Source of the DNA: Bacteroidetes bacterium QH_10_64_19
Lineage (GTDB): Bacteria; Bacteroidota; Rhodothermia; Rhodothermales; Salinibacteraceae
Reading direction: 5' to 3'
DNA length: 13,738 nt
NCBI GenBank assembly: GCA_003023125.1
Contig: PXSY01000089.1
Span: forward strand, 1 to 13,738
Each line of letters starts with the position of its first letter. Positions within the stretch are counted from its first letter, which is position 1. The notes beneath the pieces are model-generated. The model had not been told where the DNA came from, did no database searches, and worked only from the letters and a program-made list of their open reading frames with translations. Positions 7,036-13,738 of this stretch are shown here, in pieces. Position numbers and translations under genes: made by a program.

Positions 7036-7126
7036 GTGACGCGTGAAACGTGATGCGTGAGAAACCGCGCCCTGAGTTCACGTTTCACTCTTCACGCATC
7101 ACTCCTCACGGATCACTCTTCACGCA
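7036..7126. repeat. Heptamer array C overlapping the 3' end of accC
   Basis: The left arm has four perfect tandem 7-mers, GTGACGC, GTGAAAC, GTGATGC and GTGAGAA (7036-7063). The right arm has seven, TCACGTT, TCACTCT, TCACGCA, TCACTCC, TCACGGA, TCACTCT and TCACGCA (7078-7126). A 14-nt spacer separates them, and GAAAC/GTTTC beside it can close a hairpin. The last two right-arm units are inside accC and encode its stop and most of its last four residues. Confidence 0.88.
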
Positions 7127-8465
7127 TCTCAAAGTCGTCGAGGAATCGCGTGTCGAACTGTCCGTCCTGGAAGCGCTCGTCGTCCATGAGTTGCTGGTGA
7201 AACGGAATCGTCGTCTGCACACCCTCCACGACGAACTCGTCGAGCGCCCGGCGCATCTTCCGAATCGCCTGGTCGCGCGTCTTCCCGTAGGCGATGAGCT
7301 TGGCGATCATCGAGTCGTAGGTCGGCGGAATTCGGTACCCGGCATACGCAGCCGTATCGATGCGAATGCCACGCCCGCCCGGCTGATGAAACGCCGTGAT
7401 GTCGCCCGGGGCCGGACTGAAGTTGGTGAAGGGATTCTCGGCGTTAATGCGGCATTCGATGGCGTGCCCCTCCATGGGCGGACGTTCGTCCCCGTCCACC
7501 GTGTCCCCCATCGACACCCGGATCTGGTGCCCTACCAGGTCACAGTCTGTGACCTCCTCCGTCACCGGATGCTCCACCTGGATGCGCGTGTTCATCTCCA
7601 TGAAGTAGAAGCTGCGGTCGGCCCCCACGAGAAACTCGACTGTGCCGGCGCCTTCGTAGTTCACGGATTCGGCCCCCCGAATGGCTGCCTTGCCCATCTC
7701 TTCCCGGAGCTCCTCATCGACGACCGGGGAGGGGCACTCCTCAAGAAGTTTCTGATGGCGACGCTGAATGGAGCACTCCCGCTCCCCAAAGTGCATCACG
7801 TTGCCCTTGCCATCCCCCAGCACCTGAATCTCAACGTGGCGCGGCTTCTCGACGAATTTTTCGATGTAGACATCGGGGTTGCCGAAGGCCGCGTCGGCCT
7901 CAGAACGGGCCCCGTTGAAGGCGTTCTCGAATTCCTCCGCCTTCCACACCAGCCGCATCCCGGTGCCGCCGCCCCCCGCCGCGGCCTTCACCATGACGGG
8001 AAACCCAATGCCGGACGCCCCCTCAAACGCATCGTCGAAGTCGTTGATCGTTCCGTCCGAGCCCTCCACGATGGGCACCCCGGCCTCATGCATCGTCTTC
8101 TTTGCTAGCGACTTTTGTCCCATCAGCCGGATGGTCTTGGCAGAGGGCCCGATGAATTCGATGTCGTTGTCGGCGCAGATCTGGCTAAACTCGGCGTTTT
8201 CGGCGAGAAAGCCGTAGCCCGGATGGATGGCATCCGCGCCCGTCACCTCGGCGGCCGCAATGAGGCGGTCGGGGCGGAGGTAGCTTTCCGCGGAGGCTGC
8301 CGGCCCGATGCAGACGGCCTCGTCGGCAAAGCGGACGTGCAGCGCGTCGCGGTCGATCGTGGAGTACACCGCCACGGTGTTCAGGCCCATCTCGTGGCAG
8401 GTGCGGATGACACGCAGCGCAATCTCGCCACGATTGGCGACCAGTATTTTTTGGATGTCACTCAT
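7113..8465 (-). CDS. accC: Acetyl-CoA carboxylase, biotin carboxylase subunit AccC
   Basis: This 450-residue subunit uses ATP and bicarbonate to carboxylate the biotin on AccB, the first step of fatty-acid synthesis. The N-terminal fold starts [16 protein letters not shown] (6-21), then [10 protein letters not shown] (81-90). The ATP-grasp part has [15 protein letters not shown] (157-171), [17 protein letters not shown] (227-243) and [16 protein letters not shown] (288-303), which includes catalytic Glu290, Asn292 and Arg294. [14 protein letters not shown] (381-394) and a late EGVQTTI close it. The length is full. In the glycine loop, Thr168 stands where I recall Arg or Lys. The last residues, MREE, come from the heptamer array. 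It follows efp and accB, but a good terminator and an array separate it from accB, so it may also have its own promoter. Confidence 0.96.
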   Translation of the reverse strand: MSDIQKILVANRGEIALRVIRTCHEMGLNTVAVYSTIDRDALHVRFADEAVCIGPAASAESYLRPDRLIAAAEVTGADAIHPGYGFLAENAEFSQICADNDIEFIGPSAKTIRLMGQKSLAKKTMHEAGVPIVEGSDGTINDFDDAFEGASGIGFPVMVKAAAGGGGTGMRLVWKAEEFENAFNGARSEADAAFGNPDVYIEKFVEKPRHVEIQVLGDGKGNVMHFGERECSIQRRHQKLLEECPSPVVDEELREEMGKAAIRGAESVNYEGAGTVEFLVGADRSFYFMEMNTRIQVEHPVTEEVTDCDLVGHQIRVSMGDTVDGDERPPMEGHAIECRINAENPFTNFSPAPGDITAFHQPGGRGIRIDTAAYAGYRIPPTYDSMIAKLIAYGKTRDQAIRKMRRALDEFVVEGVQTTIPFHQQLMDDERFQDGQFDTRFLDDFEMREE

Positions 8466-8547
8466 CTGGAGTCAGGGTCCTTCAACAGAGGGGCTTCTTT
8501 CCCTATTGCCCGTCCTGGTGCGAGAAGTAGTCTTTGAAACGGCCTTC

Positions 8548-8618
8548 GTGATACGTGACGCGTGAAACGTGAGCGTTTGAAGAGACGACCTCACGCATCA
8601 CGGTTCACGCATCACACA
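8548..8618. repeat. Heptamer array D between accB and accC
   Basis: The left arm has four tandem 7-mers, GTGATAC, GTGACGC, GTGAAAC and GTGAGCG (8548-8575). The right arm has TCACGCA, TCACGGT, TCACGCA and TCACACA (8591-8618), after a 15-nt spacer. GTGACGC followed by GTGAAAC is shared with array C. It starts about 80 nt before the accC ATG and therefore lies in its leader or promoter region. Confidence 0.85.
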
Positions 8619-8692
8619 ACTCATGCCTCGGGCAAAGACCATCTGTTGGAGGCGACGGGCAGGGCAGGAAAACGTGGAAGAGTCTCAACATG

Positions 8693-8720
8693 AAAACGGC
8701 CCCGGATCGCGCCGGAGCCG
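8693..8720 (-). terminator. Intrinsic terminator downstream of accB
   Basis: Twenty nt past the accB stop, minus-strand RNA would fold into a 9-bp stem, CGGCUCCGG with CCGGGGCCG, with one G-U pair and a 6-base loop, followed at once by UUUUC. This is a good rho-independent terminator, although the T run is short. It implies that many efp-accB transcripts end before accC. Confidence 0.6.
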
Positions 8721-8740
8721 CACATACAACCAGGAACGTG

Positions 8741-9376
<636 letters not shown>

Positions 9377-9448
9377 GCGTCTAGGATCTGTGTGCGAAAG
9401 AGCTGCGCGATCGCGCCGTCCGGCGGAGCAGCCGCGGGAGATGACCAA

Positions 9449-10027
9449 TCACACCGTGGAGGCGGCGGAGACGCGGGTCTCGTACTCGTTGGTGTCGGTG
9501 TTAACGGAGACGACATCCCCCTCGTTGATGAAGAGCGGGACGTCAATCGTGGCGCCACTCTCCAGGGTGGCCGGCTTATCGCCGCCCTGCGCCGTGTCGC
9601 CCTTCACGCCGGGCGTGGTCTCCACAACCTCGAGCTCCACCTTCTGAGGAATCTCGGTGCGAAGCGGCTCCTCGGTGTCGGTGCGAAATAGAATATCAAC
9701 ATCGCCGCCCTCTTTCAAGAATTCGCGGCCCTCCACCTGCTCCGGCGGCATCGAGAACTGCTCGTACGACTCCTGGTCCATGAAGTGGAGGCCGTAGTCG
9801 TCTTTGTAGAGAAACTGGTGCTCGCGACGCTCCACGCGCACCTCGTCGACGTTCGCTCCGGCCCGGAAGGTCTCTTCCACCTCGTGGCCGTCCTTCACGT
9901 GTTTCAGGGTCGTGCGCACGAAGGCCCCGCCCTTGCCGGGTTTGACGTGGAGGAAGTCGACAATTTCCCAGAGATCGTCCCTCCAGATGAATGTCATGCC
10001 GTTTCGGAAGTCACTCGTGTCCGCCAT
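9449..10027 (-). CDS. efp: Translation elongation factor P
   Basis: EF-P (192 residues) binds ribosomes stalled on polyproline stretches and promotes peptide-bond formation. The first domain runs from SDFRNGMTFIWRDDLWEIVDF to the loop HVKPGKGGAFVRTTLKH. Lys32, at the tip of this loop, occupies the position modified in many bacteria; no modifying enzyme is encoded here. The second domain includes FLYKDDYGLHFMD. The third includes the signature TTPGVKGDTAQGGDKPATLESGATIDVPLFINEGD (in pieces, residues 137-171). The length is standard. The ATG at 10027 lacks an obvious Shine-Dalgarno, but a sigma70-like promoter lies about 40 nt upstream, so efp probably heads the accB transcript. Confidence 0.97.
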   Translation of the reverse strand: MADTSDFRNGMTFIWRDDLWEIVDFLHVKPGKGGAFVRTTLKHVKDGHEVEETFRAGANVDEVRVERREHQFLYKDDYGLHFMDQESYEQFSMPPEQVEGREFLKEGGDVDILFRTDTEEPLRTEIPQKVELEVVETTPGVKGDTAQGGDKPATLESGATIDVPLFINEGDVVSVNTDTNEYETRVSAASTV

Positions 10028-10065
10028 ACGCCGAAGAGAATTGCTTCATTTGTTGATGGTAGGGT

Positions 10066-10095
10066 AACATACCACGCCGCAGGATGAGGTGTCAA
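10066..10095 (-). promoter_or_regulatory. Candidate promoter of efp-accB
   Basis: On the minus strand TTGACA (10090-10095, a perfect -35) is followed after 18 nt by TATGTT (10066-10071, 4 of 6 matches to -10). It would start transcription about 30 nt before the efp ATG. The TTG and TA elements also fit a Bacteroidota-type promoter loosely. Confidence 0.5.
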
Positions 10096-10350
10096 TGTTC
10101 TCCCGAAAATTCGATGGGCATGTCGCTCTTGGCTAAAGGCGTGGGCGGAAGCTTTGTTGCAGACGCGACTGGTGAGCCGCGCAATTCACGCAGGATCTAG
10201 CTTGTACGAACTCCGCACGCTTCGTTCAGGAATGGACGTTCGGAGGGATGAACGTGTGGACGTGCACCGAATGATTTGCGGGGCGTATTTTGCCTCCGCG
10301 CGTCCACGCTTCCGCACCTCCATACCCGAGTCCCGGAAGTGGATCCGGCG
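10096..10350. other. Gap upstream of efp without a recognisable gene
   Basis: Together with the promoter region, this is the longest stretch without a gene (10028-10350). The open frames here have no recognisable features. I see one inverted pair, CGTTCA (10223-10228) and TGAACG (10249-10254), with a 20-nt loop, and no tRNA-like TPsiC arm. Unlike most other gaps, it has no heptamer array. Confidence 0.6.
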
Positions 10351-10425
10351 TCAGCGGAACTCTTTCTCTTTGCTCAGCACGTCGGGCAGATCCGTGACGC
10401 CGAAGGGGCCGTGCCGGTAATTCAG
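10351..10425 (-). pseudogene. bshB1: Detached C-terminal end of bshB1 in a shifted frame
   Basis: One frame away from the bshB1 stop, the sequence reads LNYRHGPFGVTDLPDVLSKE and then KEFR before a TGA. The spacing and the 'GP-G-V-DL--L' pattern fit the usual end of BshB1-type deacetylases, which follows a GEPF-like motif. It is best read as the true C-terminus of the gene, cut off by a deletion near 10420-10430. Confidence 0.55.
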
Positions 10426-10964
10426 GCCTGCAGGGCCTCGATGCGCCGGTCCCACACGTCTGTCACGTCGACCACCATCGTCGGCTCGAAGGCGACCGCC
10501 TGCATGTAGTAGAGCACGTGGTGGGGGCGCCATGGCTCCTGCGGGGTGCCGTCCGGCCCCGTTGTCTCAATCTCCTGAAGCCCACTGTAGTAGAGGGCGT
10601 CGGTGGAGAGGTCGGAGGCATCGCTGTGGTCGGGGTGGCGCGACTCCGAGGGGTTGATGAGGACGATGTGGGGCCGATACCGGCGGACCACCTCGATGAC
10701 TTTGCGCTGGTTGTCCTTCGTGTTGCGGATGTCGCCGTCCATCAGGCCGAGGTTCTCACGGGCACGCAGGCCCATGATCTCCGACGCCCGCTCGGCCTCC
10801 TCCATGCGCTGCTCGGGCGTGCCGCGCGAGCCGAGCTGTCCCTTTGTAAAATCGACAATGCCCACGTCGTAGCCCTGCTGGGCGAGCAGGCAGACCGTCC
10901 CCCCGGCGCAGAGCTCTACGTCGTCGGGATGGGCGGCGAGGGCGAGGACGTCGAGTTTGGGCAT
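10422..10964 (-). CDS. bshB1: BshB1-type N-acetylglucosaminyl-malate deacetylase, truncated
   Basis: BshB1 removes the acetyl group from GlcNAc-malate in bacillithiol synthesis, using a metal ion. This LmbE/PIG-L fold starts LDVLALAAHPDDVELCAGGT (residues 4-23), with metal ligands His12 and Asp15 and the third ligand in RHPDH (His113). KGQLGSRGTPEQR (41-53), ARENLGLMDG (68-77) and YYSGL (125-129) are also typical of BshB1. The family is usually about 230-240 residues, but this frame stops at 180, right after VDVTDVWDRRIEALQA, where the 'FxSQ' part and the last 45-50 residues should follow. What looks like the real C-terminus lies directly downstream in another frame, so I infer an internal deletion. 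Catalytic residues remain, but the missing part includes core sequence. The gene lies downstream of leuS, with array E between. Confidence 0.83.
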   Translation of the reverse strand: MPKLDVLALAAHPDDVELCAGGTVCLLAQQGYDVGIVDFTKGQLGSRGTPEQRMEEAERASEIMGLRARENLGLMDGDIRNTKDNQRKVIEVVRRYRPHIVLINPSESRHPDHSDASDLSTDALYYSGLQEIETTGPDGTPQEPWRPHHVLYYMQAVAFEPTMVVDVTDVWDRRIEALQA

Positions 10965-11022
10965 GAACGGTTCGTTCTTCAGGGAGTGCTAGCTCGATGG
11001 AAATTGCCTGGAGTTAGGCAGA

Positions 11023-11124
11023 GCGTATTGCGTATTTCGTATTGCGTAAAACGTGACTCGTGATTCGTGACCCGCGGAATGTCACTAGAGGATTTCTCAC
11101 GCATTACTCTTCACGCATCACGAT
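11023..11124. repeat. Heptamer array E between leuS and bshB1
   Basis: This is the longest left arm, with eight tandem 7-mers (11023-11078): GCGTATT twice, TCGTATT, GCGTAAA, ACGTGAC, TCGTGAT, TCGTGAC and CCGCGGA. The right arm is TCACGCA, TTACTCT, TCACGCA and TCACGAT (11097-11124). It joins the CGTATT form (like array B) and the CGTGA form (like A, C and D) in one phase, which shows that both belong to one 7-bp family, NCGTNNN. Confidence 0.85.
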
Positions 11125-11178
11125 TTGAGGCAATGCCGCACCAGATTTGACACGGCACTACCAAAATGAAACACGAAG

Positions 11179-13738
11179 TTACCCTGTTACAAAGTTCACA
11201 ATCTGCCCCGGCACGTAGATCTCGCGCTGGATGTCTTTGCCGTCGAGGTGGCGGGCGACATTGTCCTCAGCCTTCGCGGCGGCGAGCACGTCGTCTTCCG
11301 CCACGTCGGCATCCACCTCGATGGTGCCGCGGACGGTGCCGTCGACCTGCACGGCCATCTCCACGACCTCGCGCTGAATCAGCGTCTCGTCGTACGTCGG
11401 CCAGTCCTCGTACGCCAGCGATGCATCATGGCCGAGGCGGGCCCACAGCTCCTCGCTGAGATGCGGCGCGAAGGGACTCAGAAGCACCACGAACGGCTCC
11501 ATGATCTGCCGGGGTACCGTGTCCCATTTGTTGGCCGCGTTCACGAACTCCATCATCGCCGCGATGGCGGTGTTGAAGGCGCGCTCCTCGATGTCTTCGG
11601 TCACCTTCTTGATCGTCTGGTGCAACTCGCGGAGCTGCTCGCGATCAGGGTCCGCATCGGTGAGGTCGTCGGCAAGGTCGCCGCTCTCCTCATCTACGAC
11701 GAGGCGCCAGGCGCGGTTGAGGAAGCGGAAGACGCCCTCCACGTCGTCCGTGTCCCAGGCCTTCACCTGTTCGAGCGGCCCCATGAACATCTCGTAGAGC
11801 CGCAGCGCGTCCGCGCCATGCTCGTCGACCACGTCGTCGGGATTGACGACGTTGCCGCGGCTCTTGCTCATCTTGTGGCTCTGGGCGTCCACCCGAATCT
11901 CCGGCTGCTCTTTCAGCACAAACGCGTCGCCGTCCTTCTCCACGTCCTCTTCATCGAGGTCTTCGCGGTCCAACTCTTCCCCGGTGCGCGTGTCGTCCCC
12001 ATCGTCGACGTGCTCAGCGGAGACGTAGTCGCCGTCGGCATCGACGAAGGCAGTGTATTCCTTCTCCCCCAGAATGATGCCCTGGTGGACGAGCGTCTGG
12101 AACGGCTCTTTCGTGGAGACGACGCCCGCGTCGTAGAGCACTTTGTGCCAGAAGCGAGCGTAGAGCAGGTGCAGTACCGCATGCTCCGATCCGCCGACGT
12201 AGAGGTCGACCGGCATCCAGTACTTTTCTTTCTCCGGGTCGACCAGCTGCGCGTCGTTGTCCGGGTCGATGAAGCGGAGGTAGTACCAGCAGGAGCCGGC
12301 CCACTGCGGCATTGTGTTCGTCTCGCGGGTGGCGGGCTCGCCCGTCTCCGGATCGGTCGTCTCCACCCAGTCCTCGATGGTCGCCAGCGGCCCCTCGGGG
12401 GTGCCGCTTGGCTCAAAGACATCGAGGTCCGGCAGCGTGACGGGCAGTTCGGCCTCCGGCACCGGCTTGTCCTCGCCGTCCTCCGTGAAGATGATGGGGA
12501 ACGGCTCGCCCCAGTACCGCTGACGGCTGAAGAGCCAGTCCTGCAGTTGGTAATTGACGGTGAACTCGCCTTTCCCCTGCTCCTCCAGCCACTCGGTGAT
12601 GGTCTCTTTCGCCTCTTCGTTATGCAGGCCGTTGATAGAGACCTCTTCGTTGGCCGAGTTGACGTGCGGCCCGTCGCCGACGTACGCTTCTTCCTCGACG
12701 TTGCCCCCCTGCACGACCTCGCGGATCGGCAGGCCATACGTTTCGGCGAAGGCGTAGTCCCGCTCGTCGTGGGCCGGGACGGCCATGATGGCCCCGGTGC
12801 CGTAGGACGCCAGCACGTAGTCGGCCACCCAGATCGGAATCTCCTCGCCATTGACCGGATTCACGGCGTAGCCGCCGGTGAAAACGCCCGACTTGTCGCC
12901 CTCCTGCTGGCGCTTCCGCTCGCTCTTCTGAAGGGCCCGCGTGCGATATGCCTCCACCTCGTCGCGGTGCTCATCGGTCGTAATCTCGTCGAGCAGCTCA
13001 TGCTCGGGCGCCAGGACCATGTAGGTGGCGCCGAAAAGCGTGTCGGGGCGCGTGGTGTAGACCTCCAGCGAATCGTCCACGCTTGCGAGGTCGAAGTACA
13101 CGTTTGCACCTTCCGACCGGCCGATCCAGTTGCGCTGCATCTCCTTCGTGCTCTCCGGCCAGTCGAGGTCTTCCAATCCCTCCAGCAGCCGATCGGCGTA
13201 CTCGGTGATCTTGAGGACCCACTGCCGCATCGGCACGCGTTCACAGGAGTAGCCGCCCCGCTCGCTCTTGCCGTCGATGACCTCCTCGTTGGCCAGCACG
13301 GTGCCCAGCTCTTCGCACCACCACACCGGCTCCTCGGACTGGTAGGCCAGCCCTTGCTCATAGAGCTGCAAAAAGATCCACTGCGTCCACTTGTAGTAAT
13401 CCGGATCCGTGGTGTTGATCTCACGCTGCCAGTCGTACGAGAAGCCGAGGCGCTTGAGCTGGCGCTTGAACTGCGCGATGTTCTTCTCAGTCGTCTCACG
13501 CGGGTGGGTATTGGTCTTCAGCGCGTACTGCTCGGCGGGCAGGCCAAAGGCGTCCCAGCCCATGGGGTGCAGCACTCTGTATCCCTGCTTGCGCTTGTAG
13601 CGCGCCACGATGTCGGTGGCCGTGTAGCCTTCCGGATGGCCCACGTGAAGGCCCGCCCCACTGGGATAAGGAAACATGTCGAGCACGTAGAACTTCTCCT
13701 CTTCGTCCGGCACCTCGTCCGGCGTGCGGAAGGTCTGG
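11179..13738 (-). CDS. leuS: Leucyl-tRNA synthetase LeuS (5' end outside the window)
   Basis: This class-I synthetase charges tRNA-Leu and edits mischarged amino acids. The frame runs off the window edge; only the first 20 or so residues should be missing, and the GTG at 13713 is an internal Val. [12 protein letters not shown] is the HIGH motif region. The CP1 editing domain has [19 protein letters not shown] and [41 protein letters not shown] and [20 protein letters not shown] are the family's core blocks, and [14 protein letters not shown] is the ATP-binding loop. Before KMSKS is an extra, strongly acidic segment (about 11925-12045), in line with the insert of Bacteroidota-type LeuRS. The C-terminus has [13 protein letters not shown] and ends [11 protein letters not shown]. 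No deletion is visible. Confidence 0.97.
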   Translation of the reverse strand, partial: QTFRTPDEVPDEEEKFYVLDMFPYPSGAGLHVGHPEGYTATDIVARYKRKQGYRVLHPMGWDAFGLPAEQYALKTNTHPRETTEKNIAQFKRQLKRLGFSYDWQREINTTDPDYYKWTQWIFLQLYEQGLAYQSEEPVWWCEELGTVLANEEVIDGKSERGGYSCERVPMRQWVLKITEYADRLLEGLEDLDWPESTKEMQRNWIGRSEGANVYFDLASVDDSLEVYTTRPDTLFGATYMVLAPEHELLDEITTDEHRDEVEAYRTRALQKSERKRQQEGDKSGVFTGGYAVNPVNGEEIPIWVADYVLASYGTGAIMAVPAHDERDYAFAETYGLPIREVVQGGNVEEEAYVGDGPHVNSANEEVSINGLHNEEAKETITEWLEEQGKGEFTVNYQLQDWLFSRQRYWGEPFPIIFTEDGEDKPVPEAELPVTLPDLDVFEPSGTPEGPLATIEDWVETTDPETGEPATRETNTMPQWAGSCWYYLRFIDPDNDAQLVDPEKEKYWMPVDLYVGGSEHAVLHLLYARFWHKVLYDAGVVSTKEPFQTLVHQGIILGEKEYTAFVDADGDYVSAEHVDDGDDTRTGEELDREDLDEEDVEKDGDAFVLKEQPEIRVDAQSHKMSKSRGNVVNPDDVVDEHGADALRLYEMFMGPLEQVKAWDTDDVEGVFRFLNRAWRLVVDEESGDLADDLTDADPDREQLRELHQTIKKVTEDIEERAFNTAIAAMMEFVNAANKWDTVPRQIMEPFVVLLSPFAPHLSEELWARLGHDASLAYEDWPTYDETLIQREVVEMAVQVDGTVRGTIEVDADVAEDDVLAAAKAEDNVARHLDGKDIQREIYVPGQIVNFVTG

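Noticed and set aside
7036..7126. CRISPR array
   Set aside because: The repeats are tandem 7-mers without unique spacers, arranged in two inverse arms, and no cas gene is present.

Overview
The window looks like a chromosomal housekeeping segment from a halophilic, GC-rich member of the Rhodothermota/Bacteroidota, most like Salinibacter. The reasons are the high GC, the Asp/Glu-rich proteins (for example a very acidic insert in LeuS), a BshB1-type bacillithiol deacetylase, mostly weak or absent Shine-Dalgarno sequences, and a TPR plus periplasmic-binding-protein gene next to bamD. The genus is an inference from these traits; no marker was compared with a database.

All convincing genes lie on the minus strand, so transcription runs from high to low coordinates. 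In that order they are leuS (5' end outside the window), bshB1, efp, accB, accC, gcvH, guaA, a TPR/periplasmic-binding protein, bamD, nadD, a thioredoxin-fold protein and a possible small two-helix membrane protein. The functions are translation (LeuS, EF-P), fatty-acid initiation (AccB/AccC in the widespread efp-accB-accC order), glycine cleavage (GcvH), GMP and NAD synthesis (GuaA, NadD), thiol metabolism (BshB1, thioredoxin-like) and envelope assembly (BamD and its neighbour).

Three things stand out. First, two conserved enzymes are broken in the same way. guaA has lost about 85 nt at the junction of its two domains, and bshB1 has lost roughly 45-50 codons near its 3' end. Both losses shift the frame, and the correct downstream sequence is still present in another frame. 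Second, five intergenic gaps carry arrays of a degenerate 7-bp unit (GTGANNN on one arm, TCACNNN on the other), arranged as facing arms. Two arrays run into the gene next to them and supply the stop codons of accC and nadD. Third, a 159-bp palindromic element lies between accC and gcvH. It has perfect 16-bp terminal inverted repeats, nested inner repeats with one common centre, and a 4-bp flanking duplication, so it looks like a MITE.

No CRISPR array, rRNA or tRNA gene, or new multi-gene defence system was found.
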